Below, in pieces: positions 22,433 to 29,751 of a stretch of 30,632 bases of DNA. A model generated the notes under the pieces. It was not told the origin of the DNA and made no database searches. It saw only the letters and a program-made list of their open reading frames with translations. The stretch covers positions 1 through 30,632 of the forward strand of contig USLX01000008.1 of the NCBI GenBank assembly GCA_900555665.1. Reading direction: 5' to 3'. Made by a program: the position numbers and the translations under genes. Each line of letters starts with the position of its first letter. Positions within the stretch are counted from its first letter, which is position 1. Source of the stretch: an uncultured Eubacteriales bacterium. Its GTDB lineage: Bacteria; Bacillota; Clostridia; Oscillospirales; Oscillospiraceae.

Positions 22433-22638
22433 CTTTCTTTTTGCCTGCCAGATTCCGCTTCGGCCATGCAAACAAAAAAGCAAAGCCGCAGTGCGCACTC
22501 CGTTCAGTCCGGGAGAAAATAGGAAAAGCTACACGAACCGGGAACTGCACCGGCAGGGGCAGGCGCGCCCGACTACGTTTCGTTTCAGTTTAGAAAGGGA
22601 CGATATGATAAGCAAAATGAGGAAACGGAGAATTTGGG
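22433..22638. other. Intergenic stretch, no clear feature
   Basis: About 200 bp between element B and the acyltransferase gene. No convincing promoter boxes were found. A short frame at 22604-22730 has a fair ribosome-binding site but lies across the next gene. Confidence 0.4.
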
Positions 22639-23121
22639 ATGCTGCGAGCTGCATTTTGTCTGCTGTATCTGGCGGTGTTGGGGCTGGCCTGCTTTCCGGT
22701 GGGGCGGCTGCTTGCACGCAGGCAGTATGACCCGTCGCGGCGGCCATTTTGTCCCTGGCGGTTTGAAGAGGACGGGCAGTTTTACCGCGCGATTCAAATC
22801 CGGCGCTGGCAGAGCAAGGTTCCGGATGTGAGCCGGTGGGCGCCACAGATCGTGCCGCGCAAGACCGTCACCGGACGGATGACAGCAGAGCGCTGTGCGC
22901 TGATGATCAACGAAACCTGCGTCGCGGAGATCACACATCTGGCGCTTTGTGTGTTTGCACCGGGACTGCTTTGGATCTGGCCGGGAGCTGGTGGGCTTGT
23001 TTTTTGTCTGGTGGATCTTCTGCTTGGAAATCTGCCGTTTATTTTGATCCAGCGCTATGAGCGGCAGAGGCTGGTACGTCTGCTGGCACGGCTGCAGCGC
23101 GGCAAGGAGAATGGAACATGA
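22639..23121 (+). CDS. CrtO-like (glycosyl-diaponeurosporenoate acyltransferase family) membrane protein
   Basis: Membrane protein of 160 residues with hydrophobic segments at about 3-22 and 95-135. It shows features of the family named after CrtO of staphyloxanthin synthesis: PVGRLLARRQYDP, KVPDVSRWAPQIVPRKT with the conserved K-x-P-D-x-S, ETCVAEITH, and NLPFILIQRYERQRL at the end. The family acylates glycosyl groups of membrane lipids, but most members, including this one, have no carotenoid genes nearby. It overlaps the glycolipid glycosyltransferase gene by ATGA, so an acylated glycolipid is a reasonable guess at the product. GGAG lies before the ATG at 22639. Confidence 0.75.
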   Translation: MLRAAFCLLYLAVLGLACFPVGRLLARRQYDPSRRPFCPWRFEEDGQFYRAIQIRRWQSKVPDVSRWAPQIVPRKTVTGRMTAERCALMINETCVAEITHLALCVFAPGLLWIWPGAGGLVFCLVDLLLGNLPFILIQRYERQRLVRLLARLQRGKENGT

Positions 23122-24230
23122 AAATTTTGATCCTCAGCTGCAACAACGGCGGCGGACATAATTCGGTGGCCCGTGCGCTTTGTGAGGACTTTGAAGCAGC
23201 GGGGCACCGCTGCGAAGTGGCGGATACGCTGACATTTTTGTCGCGCGGCTGTTCGCGCGTGGTGGCGGGATTTCATTCCGGGGTCTATCGGCATGCGCCG
23301 GATCTGTTCCGCGCCGGATACCGGCATACGGAACGGCACCGCGTCATGTTCCAGCCCGGACACCGGGCGCGGCGCTTTTTGGATCTGGGGGTAGGGCATC
23401 TGGCGCGGTTTCTCCGGGACGGAGGCTTTGATGCGGTGGTCTGTACGCATGTATTTGCGGCAACGATGCTGACTGACGCCGTGCGGCGCCATGGACTTCA
23501 GATCCGGACAGGCGTGGTGGAGACCGACTATACAAATACTCCGGGCGTGGAGGCCAGCGAACTGGACTGGTATTTTGTGCCCTCGCCGGTACAACGGCTG
23601 ACACTCAGCGAGCTGGGCGTGCCGGAGGAGAAGATCGTGGCCGCAGGGATTCCGGTGCGGCGGCAGATGCTGCAGCGGCACAGCAAGGAGGAAGCCCGGG
23701 CGGCGCTCGGCATGGATCCGGCACGGGCGCAGCTGCTGGTTGTCTCCGGGAGCATGGGCTGCGGCCCAATCCCGGAGCTGCTTGCAGCGCTGCTGGCAAA
23801 AAAGGATGAGACGGTGGACGTGACGGTTGTCTGCTCGACCAACGAGCGGCTGCGGAACCAACTGGAAGCGCGCTGCGCGGGCCGGGCGGATGTCCGGATT
23901 CTGGGGCATGTGGAGAATATGTCGCTGCTGATGGACAGTGCGGACGTCTATCTCACAAAACCCGGCGGGATCAGCACGACGGAGGCCGCCATCAAGGGGC
24001 TGCCGCTGGTGTTGATGAACACGGTTGGCGGATGTGAGAGCTATAATTTACAGTTTTTCCAGCGCGCCGGGGCCGCGTGGAGCGGCGAGAGCGTGGAGCA
24101 GGTTGCAGATGCGGCGGTCTGCCTCTGCCGGAGTGAGGCACTGCGGGAACGGCTGAAGGAGGGGCTGGCAAAGATCGCCTCCGGAAACCGGCCGGATCGC
24201 ATCGTGGAGGCCATGACGCGCGAAGGATGA
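23118..24230 (+). CDS. UgtP/MGDG-synthase-type glycolipid glycosyltransferase
   Basis: Family GT28 enzyme of 370 residues that transfers a sugar from a nucleotide donor to diacylglycerol at the inner membrane face, giving glycolipids and the anchor of lipoteichoic acid. The N-terminal domain has SCNNGGGHNSVARAL (residues 6-20), the acceptor-side motif of MGDG synthases and UgtP. The C-terminal domain has VVSGSMGCGPIPELL and the donor site TKPGGISTTEAAIKGLP. Length is typical. It is coupled to the CrtO-like gene by ATGA overlap and followed after 76 bp by gpsA, which makes glycerol-3-phosphate for lipid backbones. MurG is excluded by the acceptor motif and context. Confidence 0.88.
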   Translation: MKILILSCNNGGGHNSVARALCEDFEAAGHRCEVADTLTFLSRGCSRVVAGFHSGVYRHAPDLFRAGYRHTERHRVMFQPGHRARRFLDLGVGHLARFLRDGGFDAVVCTHVFAATMLTDAVRRHGLQIRTGVVETDYTNTPGVEASELDWYFVPSPVQRLTLSELGVPEEKIVAAGIPVRRQMLQRHSKEEARAALGMDPARAQLLVVSGSMGCGPIPELLAALLAKKDETVDVTVVCSTNERLRNQLEARCAGRADVRILGHVENMSLLMDSADVYLTKPGGISTTEAAIKGLPLVLMNTVGGCESYNLQFFQRAGAAWSGESVEQVADAAVCLCRSEALRERLKEGLAKIASGNRPDRIVEAMTREG

Positions 24231-24233
24231 GAC

Positions 24234-24261
24234 TTGCCAAACGCGGAAAATCTGCTATAAT
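24234..24261 (+). promoter_or_regulatory. Sigma-A promoter for gpsA
   Basis: TTGCCA (24234-24239), a 16-bp spacer and TATAAT (24256-24261), starting just after the glycosyltransferase stop. A GC-rich hairpin-prone leader follows. Confidence 0.7.
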
Positions 24262-24306
24262 GGGCGTCGTATCAAGCGGCGCCCGGCGGGCGCAAAAGGA
24301 GCGTCT

Positions 24307-25299
24307 ATGAAGATTTTTGTGGTCGGGAGCGGCGCTTGGGGCACAGCCCTGGCGATGCTGCTGGCGGGAAACGGACATACGGTATCACTGTGGACCAGAA
24401 CGGAGGAAAAAGCCGGCCTCATTCGCACAACGCGCTGTAACCCTGCACTGACCGGTGTGCGCGTGCCGGAGGAAATTCGAATCACGGCGGCGCTGGAGCA
24501 GGCGGCGCAGGCAGAACTGGTGCTCTATGCGGTGCCGAGCTTCGCGCTGCGCGAGACGGCGCGGGCCATTGCGCCCTGGCTTCCGGAAGGGGCCATTCTG
24601 GTCTCGGCGACGAAGGGGATTGAACGCAGCACCAATGCGCGGATGACCGAAATCATTGCGGAATACGCCGGACCAGGGCATCCGATTGTGGCACTCTCCG
24701 GGCCGACGCACGCCGAAGAGGTTTCACGCCGAATGGCGACAGGCTGCGTGGTGTCCAGCCGCGATCTGGAGGCGGCCAAACTGGTACGCGGCGTGTTTAT
24801 GAACGAAGCATTCCGCGTCTACGTCAACGATGATGTGGTCGGTGTGGAGCTCTGTGGGGCGTTTAAGAACGTCATTGCGCTCGGCGCAGGGATTCTGCGC
24901 GGCATGGGCGCAGGCGACAATCTGCGGGCGATGTATCTCACGCGATCGATCTCAGAGATCTCGGCGCTGAGCATGCTGCTCGGCGGGCGGCGGGACACCT
25001 GCTTTGGCCTGGCGGGCGTTGGGGATTTGATTGTGACGTGCTTTTCCGAGCACAGCCGGAACCAACGGGCCGGATTTTATATCGGGCAGGGCGAGAACGT
25101 TGACGAGGCGCTGCGCCATGTAGGCGCAGCCGTCGAGGGCTATTATGCCGCAGACAGCATCGAACACCTTGCGCGGGAGCTGCGCATCGACATGCCAATC
25201 TGCTCGGCCATCTATCGCGTGCTCTACAAGGGCCATCCGGCAGCGGAAGAGATCGGGCCGCTGATGCGCAGGGCAGGCTTTTCGGAATTTCGCCAATAA
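24307..25299 (+). CDS. gpsA: Glycerol-3-phosphate dehydrogenase [NAD(P)+]
   Basis: Enzyme of 330 residues that reduces dihydroxyacetone phosphate to sn-glycerol-3-phosphate for phospholipid synthesis. The Rossmann motif is VGSGAWGTALA (residues 6-16). Other landmarks are VSATKGIE with K103, LSGPTHAEEV, the catalytic-lysine region ELCGAFKNVIALGAG with K187, and GDLIVTCFSEHSRN. Length is normal. AAAAGGAG lies 7-8 bp before the ATG. It has its own promoter, but the lipid genes upstream probably also read into it. Confidence 0.97.
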   Translation: MKIFVVGSGAWGTALAMLLAGNGHTVSLWTRTEEKAGLIRTTRCNPALTGVRVPEEIRITAALEQAAQAELVLYAVPSFALRETARAIAPWLPEGAILVSATKGIERSTNARMTEIIAEYAGPGHPIVALSGPTHAEEVSRRMATGCVVSSRDLEAAKLVRGVFMNEAFRVYVNDDVVGVELCGAFKNVIALGAGILRGMGAGDNLRAMYLTRSISEISALSMLLGGRRDTCFGLAGVGDLIVTCFSEHSRNQRAGFYIGQGENVDEALRHVGAAVEGYYAADSIEHLARELRIDMPICSAIYRVLYKGHPAAEEIGPLMRRAGFSEFRQ

Positions 25300-25360
25300 A
25301 AAGCGCCCCGACAGAATTGGCGAACACGCATAAGGACAACAAATAACCGCTTAGAGCAAG

Positions 25361-25392
25361 AACCGGCAGCAGTCACTTGACTGTTGCCGGTT
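25361..25392 (-). terminator. Hairpin ending the ABC importer operon
   Basis: Bases 25361-25375 pair with 25378-25392 (15 bp with one G-T). The stop codon of the TPR gene lies inside the stem. No T-run follows on the minus strand, so it may be a weak or processing hairpin rather than a full terminator. Confidence 0.5.
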
Positions 25393-26182
25393 TCACTGTG
25401 TAGTTATAGTCGCTATATGCCGCGAGATAGCTGAAGCAGAACCAGAAGCCGTCGCGCGCAAGTAGCTTTTCCCGCAAGGCATCGGCTTTTTCCGTCTCGC
25501 CATGCGTTTCCAGCAGTACGCACAAACCATAAGCGGTCATGGCAAACTGCAGATCGTCCTCTTCCGTGTCCAACTCTGCCAGCATATCCTCCATCGGCGC
25601 AAACCCTGCCGACACGCGCATGGCTTTTTCATACGCCGTGTGGTGGCCGACGTACAGATCGGGACGATAATGCTGCTTCAACGTTTTTTGTGCCTCGTCC
25701 GCTTTTTCAGCACGAAGCTGCGAAAGTACCAGCCAGTAGACATCCGCAATATACATATCGTCGTCCTGCGGCGCGATGGCGAGAGAATCTGCAAACGCGC
25801 GGATTGCGTCGTCATATTTCCGCATCAGATAGTGCGCCATACCGATGCGATAGCGCGACATCACGCTCATGCCGTCCGCCTGTTCGCAGCGCGTATAATC
25901 CGCGAGCGCCCGTTCAAATTGCAGCGTATCGAGATACTTGGGGCCGCGCTTGCGGTAAGCTTCCATGCGTTCCGGCTCCAGCTTGACTGCCTGCGTCAAA
26001 GCGTCGATCGCCTCCCGGAAACGCAGCTGCCAGCACAGCGCGTCTGCCAGCTCCAGAAGAGTTTCATACGTCTGCGGTTTTGCGCGGCAGTCGAGAATTT
26101 CGTCCGTATCGGCAAGCCCATGCGGCAGATTCTGAAACTGACTTTCGTGCGACGCATGAACGTCTGCAAAGTATTTTCCCAT
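25373..26182 (-). CDS. TPR protein, last gene of the ABC importer operon
   Basis: Soluble protein of 269 residues with no signal peptide. Tetratricopeptide repeats are visible at about 40-145: LLELADALCWQLRFREAIDALTQA, RKRGPKYLDTLQFERALADY and IGMAHYLMRKYDDAIRAFADSLAIAP. The C-terminal half is less regular but helical (LDTEEDDLQFAMTAYGLCVLLE). It starts 1 bp after the permease stop, with GGAGGGG 5-6 bp upstream, so it is a true operon member. TPR proteins mediate protein contacts; such a subunit is not part of standard peptide or nickel importers. A regulatory or assembly role is a guess. Confidence 0.85.
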   Translation of the reverse strand: MGKYFADVHASHESQFQNLPHGLADTDEILDCRAKPQTYETLLELADALCWQLRFREAIDALTQAVKLEPERMEAYRKRGPKYLDTLQFERALADYTRCEQADGMSVMSRYRIGMAHYLMRKYDDAIRAFADSLAIAPQDDDMYIADVYWLVLSQLRAEKADEAQKTLKQHYRPDLYVGHHTAYEKAMRVSAGFAPMEDMLAELDTEEDDLQFAMTAYGLCVLLETHGETEKADALREKLLARDGFWFCFSYLAAYSDYNYTVKPATVK

Positions 26183-26183
26183 G

Positions 26184-26996
26184 TTACCCCTCCGAAATGG
26201 TTTCTTTTCTGGCGGTCAACCAGAGACTGATCAGGTAAAATGCCAGACACAGCAGCATGACGCACACGCCGGGGGCCAGCAAATACTGATACGCGCCCCG
26301 CAGAAACGCGCCGCGCTTATACGCAAAATTGACCATCGTCCCCCAAGTTGGGCGATAGAGATCGCCAAGCCCCAGAAACGAGAGCGTCGACTCCATCATA
26401 ATGCAGCTGTTCACCCCAAGCAGGAAGCGCGAGAGCAGCACGTCCGACAGGTTCGGCAGGATGTGCCGCACGGCAATATGGGCGCGGCTGTAGCCGAGGA
26501 TCCGGCAGCTTTCGAGAAACGGCTGTGTGTGCAGCTGCAAAACCTTTGCGCGCACCGCGCGCGCTGTGCCGACCCAGCTGAACGCCGCAATCAGGACGAT
26601 CAGGTGCACGGCAGAGCTTCCCAAAAACGTCGCCAGAACAATGAGCGTAATGAGCTTTGGAAGCAGAACAAAAATCTGAATCAGGCCATTGAAAATCTGC
26701 CAGATCCAGCCGCGGAAGCTCCCCAAAATCCCGATACCCGCCCCCAGAATCAGCGTCAGAATACTGCTCAAGACGCCGACCAGCAGCGTCTGCCGTGTGC
26801 CATAAACAAGCTCGGTCAAAATATCATAGCCCATCGCGTTTGTGCCGAGCAGATGCTCCCGGCTTATGGGGAGCCACTTCGTGAACAGCTCTTTTTGTCC
26901 GTAGCTCGTAAAAAGTCCGGGTGCAAACGCGGAGAGCGCAAAAACGGTCAGCAGCAGGAATCCCAGAATGAGCGGCAAAAGTCCTTTTTTTCTCAT
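26184..26996 (-). CDS. ABC transporter permease, OppC/DppC/NikC type
   Basis: Inner-membrane permease of 270 residues with about six transmembrane segments. N-terminal features are LLLTVFALSAFAP and HLLGTNAMGYDILTELVYGTRQTL, the usual OppC/DppC entry (HLLGTDxxGRD). The EAA loop is CRILGYSRAHIAVRHILPN (about residues 165-183), where it contacts an ATPase subunit. ESTLSFLGLGDLYRPTWGTM is the C-terminal family signature. It overlaps the OppB-type permease by 4 bp. Substrate class (peptide, nickel or opine-metal) cannot be decided from this subunit. Confidence 0.92.
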   Translation of the reverse strand: MRKKGLLPLILGFLLLTVFALSAFAPGLFTSYGQKELFTKWLPISREHLLGTNAMGYDILTELVYGTRQTLLVGVLSSILTLILGAGIGILGSFRGWIWQIFNGLIQIFVLLPKLITLIVLATFLGSSAVHLIVLIAAFSWVGTARAVRAKVLQLHTQPFLESCRILGYSRAHIAVRHILPNLSDVLLSRFLLGVNSCIMMESTLSFLGLGDLYRPTWGTMVNFAYKRGAFLRGAYQYLLAPGVCVMLLCLAFYLISLWLTARKETISEG

Positions 26997-27970
26997 CCTT
27001 TGCCCTCCAATCTCCGCTTGGGGTCAAGGAGCAGACACAAAAAATCGGTAAGCAGAATCGACAGCACCATGATGCACGTCGTCACAAACAAAATGCCCTG
27101 CATGAGCGGATAATCGAGCGTATAGACTGCCTCCGTCAGCAGCGAACCCATCCCGCCGATGGAGAAAATTTTTTCGATCACGACCGAGCCGCCTACGCAG
27201 AGCGACACGCTCATGCCGAGCATCGTGAGAAACGGCTGCACGATCGAGCGCAGGAGATAATCCCGGCGGATGACGCTGTCCGGAAGGCCCCGCTGCTTTG
27301 CGTATAAAATGTCCTTTCCGTCCGACGCGCTTGCAGCCATATTGCGCACGAGCAGATACCGGCTGGGAAGCGCCGCCAGCGTTAAGGTTCCGACCGGCAG
27401 CAGCAAATGCAGAACTCTGTCCCATACATGCCCAGCCGTACCGCGCACAGCCTCCGGAGAATTGAGACCGGCATAGGGCAGCCACCGGTTTTGAAAGCAG
27501 AACACGATCATCAGTCCCAGTCCAATTAAAAACGTCGGCACGGCGTTGAGGATAATCAGTGCTGTTGTAGAAAAGCGGTCGGCAAGCGAATCCTTTTTGT
27601 ACCCGCACCGAAGTCCCCAGAGAAGGCCAATCCCCGCCGAAAGCAGCACCGCCGGAACCGTGATTTGCAGCGTATAGCCGATCTTTTCGCCGATGAGCGC
27701 CGAAACAGCGGCATCCTTTTTATACGAATACCCGAGCGTCCCGTCCAGCAGCGACCGCAGATAGAAGCCAAACTGCGCCGCAAGCGGTTTGTTCAGATGC
27801 AGCGCGTCCTCATAGAATGCCACCTGTGCGGGCGTCATATCCTGCTCGGAAAAGCCCGTCAGGTACGCCACAGGGTCGCCGGGCAGCAGCCGCGGCAGGA
27901 AAAAATTCAGAACCACGACCAGCAGAAAGCACACGAGCGCGAGCCGCATATTTTTTCTGTAATCCTTCAC
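26993..27970 (-). CDS. ABC transporter permease, OppB/DppB/NikB type
   Basis: Inner-membrane permease of 325 residues with six transmembrane segments. The N-terminal NFFLPRLLPGDPVAYL stretch and the long first periplasmic loop fit the OppB/NikB family. The EAA loop is KQRGLPDSVIRRDYLLRSI, and the late signature is VIEKIFSIGGMGSLLTEAVYTLDYPLMQG. The start is GTG at 27968-27970, overlapping the upstream ATPase stop as GTGA. It forms the channel with the OppC-type subunit downstream. Confidence 0.92.
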   Translation of the reverse strand: MKDYRKNMRLALVCFLLVVVLNFFLPRLLPGDPVAYLTGFSEQDMTPAQVAFYEDALHLNKPLAAQFGFYLRSLLDGTLGYSYKKDAAVSALIGEKIGYTLQITVPAVLLSAGIGLLWGLRCGYKKDSLADRFSTTALIILNAVPTFLIGLGLMIVFCFQNRWLPYAGLNSPEAVRGTAGHVWDRVLHLLLPVGTLTLAALPSRYLLVRNMAASASDGKDILYAKQRGLPDSVIRRDYLLRSIVQPFLTMLGMSVSLCVGGSVVIEKIFSIGGMGSLLTEAVYTLDYPLMQGILFVTTCIMVLSILLTDFLCLLLDPKRRLEGKG

Positions 27971-28647
27971 GCCCGCACCTCTTTCAGCCGGTGGTCTTCG
28001 TCAAACGCATAGACCGTATCACAGTAAAAATCCGTCAGCGCCCGGTCGTGGCTGATGAACAGCACAGACCCGCCATTGGGAAGCATCTGCGCCTTTACAA
28101 GCGTCAGAAGATTTGCCTGCGTGGACACGTCCAGCATCGATGTTGCTTCATCTAAAATCAGAAGCTTCGGGCGTAAAAGCAGGCAGCGAGCCAGCGCCAC
28201 ACGCTGCGCCTCGCCGCCGGAGATCTGCCGCGGCAGATGGGCAAGAATTTTAGGCGGCAGCTGCATCTGCGCCAGAACATCTGCAATCAGCGTTTCTGCC
28301 GCTTTCTTATTTTTTGCCAGATGATGATAGGAAATCAGTTCCCGCAGCCCTGCGCCGATTTTCTGCGATGAGTCGAGCGTGGCATACGGCTGCTGATACA
28401 CCATCTGGATGGCAAGGCCGCACTTTCTGTCATACGCTTCTTTTTTGGATAAGAGCAGCTGGCCGTCGAGAAAAATCTCCCCCGCGTCGGGCGCTGTCAC
28501 GCCGCAGAGAATTTTTGCAAGCGTCGATTTTCCGATGCCGCTCGCGCCCAATATGCCGATTATACTTCCGTCTGGAATGGTCATAGAAACATCATCTAAA
28601 ACCTTCTGGTTACCGAACGATTTGCAGCAGTTTTTGATCTCAAGCAT
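27967..28647 (-). CDS. ABC transporter ATPase, OppF/NikE type (short form)
   Basis: ATPase of 226 residues. Walker A is GASGIGKS (34-41), the Q-loop is near QMVYQQP (81-87), the signature is ISGGEAQR (142-149) and Walker B is LLILDEA (162-168), with the switch histidine in FISHDRAL. It ends soon after the nucleotide-binding domain and lacks the C-terminal cysteine-containing extension that its partner keeps, so it is about 80-100 residues shorter than OppF. NikE-type subunits are also short, which slightly favours a metal or NikE-like system. It overlaps the first ATPase gene by 8 bp. Confidence 0.9.
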   Translation of the reverse strand: MLEIKNCCKSFGNQKVLDDVSMTIPDGSIIGILGASGIGKSTLAKILCGVTAPDAGEIFLDGQLLLSKKEAYDRKCGLAIQMVYQQPYATLDSSQKIGAGLRELISYHHLAKNKKAAETLIADVLAQMQLPPKILAHLPRQISGGEAQRVALARCLLLRPKLLILDEATSMLDVSTQANLLTLVKAQMLPNGGSVLFISHDRALTDFYCDTVYAFDEDHRLKEVRA

Positions 28648-29566
28648 GGCAGCACCACCATTCTGACATTCCGACCGTATGTTTTTGCATCACGTCGTTC
28701 AGACAGGCCGCATTCGCCTCCGAGCAGCGGGCGTAAAACGGACAGCCGGATACGCCCTCGCGCAAAACTGGCGATGGCTGCATCCCGTTTGCGACCTGCG
28801 CGGCCAGAAGCGCCTTTGTGTACGGGTGGCGCGGAGCGCGCAAGACCGTGCTGGATGCGCCCGTTTCCAGCATTCGCCCGCCGCACAGCACCAGAACCCG
28901 GTCACAGCGCGAGGCGACGGAAATGTCGTGTGTAATAATAAGCTTCGCTGCATCCGGGAAAATCGAATCCAGGAGCGCGAAAAACTGCGCCCGCCCGGCT
29001 TCGTCCAGTCCGTTTGTTGGCTCATCCGCAATCAGAAGCCGCGCCCGGGAGCAGGCCGCCAATGCGATTGTTACGCGCTGCGCCATGCCGCCGGAGAGCT
29101 GAAAGGGATACTTGTCCAGAACCGTCTCCGGCGCATCAAAGCCCGCAAGACGCAGCTTTTCCGCCGCCAATGCCGGAAAATCTTTGCGCGGCAAGCCGAG
29201 CTTTTTCAGGCTGTCATAGAGCTGCTTGCGCACGGTACGCACGGGAAGCAAAAACTCCGCGCCGTTTTGCGGAATATATACAAGCTTGTCGCCGCGCAGT
29301 GTTTGCAGCTGTTTGCCGGTTGGGAGCGGCGCGCCGTCCAGCTGGACACATCCGCTTTGCATCCGCACGTTCGAGGGGAGAAGCCCCAGAATCGAGAGCG
29401 CCAGCATGGTCTTGCCCGATCCGGTTTCCCCGATGACTGCCAGCCGCTGCCCGGATGTTAATGAGAAAAAAACGTTCTGCAAAAGCACGCGTTCGCCGTG
29501 CGAAAGCTTTGCGGAGATCATACCGCAGGCGTAAGAGAACGCCGGAAGTATTTCAGCTGTGGCCAT
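28640..29566 (-). CDS. ABC transporter ATPase, OppD/DppD type
   Basis: ATPase of 308 residues. Walker A is GETGSGKT (46-53), Q100 is in the Q-loop (YIPQNGA), the signature is LSGGMAQR (about 158-164), Walker B is LLIADEP (177-183), and the switch is ITHDIS. The C-terminal oligopeptide-transporter extension is present: RHPYTKALL, then CPFYARC and a further Cys. I start at the ATG at 29564-29566, preceded by GGGAGG. The 185 bp upstream hold a terminator and a palindrome, so expression may be lower than that of the binding protein. Confidence 0.93.
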   Translation of the reverse strand: MATAEILPAFSYACGMISAKLSHGERVLLQNVFFSLTSGQRLAVIGETGSGKTMLALSILGLLPSNVRMQSGCVQLDGAPLPTGKQLQTLRGDKLVYIPQNGAEFLLPVRTVRKQLYDSLKKLGLPRKDFPALAAEKLRLAGFDAPETVLDKYPFQLSGGMAQRVTIALAACSRARLLIADEPTNGLDEAGRAQFFALLDSIFPDAAKLIITHDISVASRCDRVLVLCGGRMLETGASSTVLRAPRHPYTKALLAAQVANGMQPSPVLREGVSGCPFYARCSEANAACLNDVMQKHTVGMSEWWCCHA

Positions 29567-29646
29567 CGGCGTTCCCTCCCTTCGCAATTTCCATTATTGT
29601 ACCGTATCCGGACGATGTGCGTAACCCTCCCCGGGGGATAATTTTT

Positions 29647-29700
29647 TAGGGCATCACCGCACAATTGTGTCTGCGTGCCAAATTGTGCGGTGACGCCTTA
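29647..29700. repeat. Palindrome C between binding-protein and ATPase genes
   Basis: Bases 29647-29666 pair with 29681-29700 (20 positions with one mismatch and one G-T) around a 14-base loop. The outer end reads TTTTTTAGGG, the same as at element A (15938-15946). The arms differ from both A and B, and there is no shared core. Confidence 0.75.
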
Positions 29701-29701
29701 G

Positions 29702-29733
29702 AAAAACGCGGAGATTTCCGAAGAAATCCCCGC
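29702..29733 (-). terminator. Terminator after the binding-protein gene
   Basis: GCGGAGATTTC (29708-29718) pairs with GAAATCCCCGC (29723-29733) with one mismatch; on the minus strand it is followed by GTTTTTC. It would separate strong expression of the binding protein from lower readthrough into the transporter genes. Confidence 0.75.
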
Positions 29734-29751
29734 ATTGGAAAGGAATCTTGA

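Noticed and set aside
22604..22730. Short frame starting MISKMRKRRIW with a fair GAAAGGG site
   Set aside because: It overlaps the CrtO-like gene out of frame, and the CrtO-like sequence shows family motifs from its own start. A small leader peptide is not excluded but not supported.
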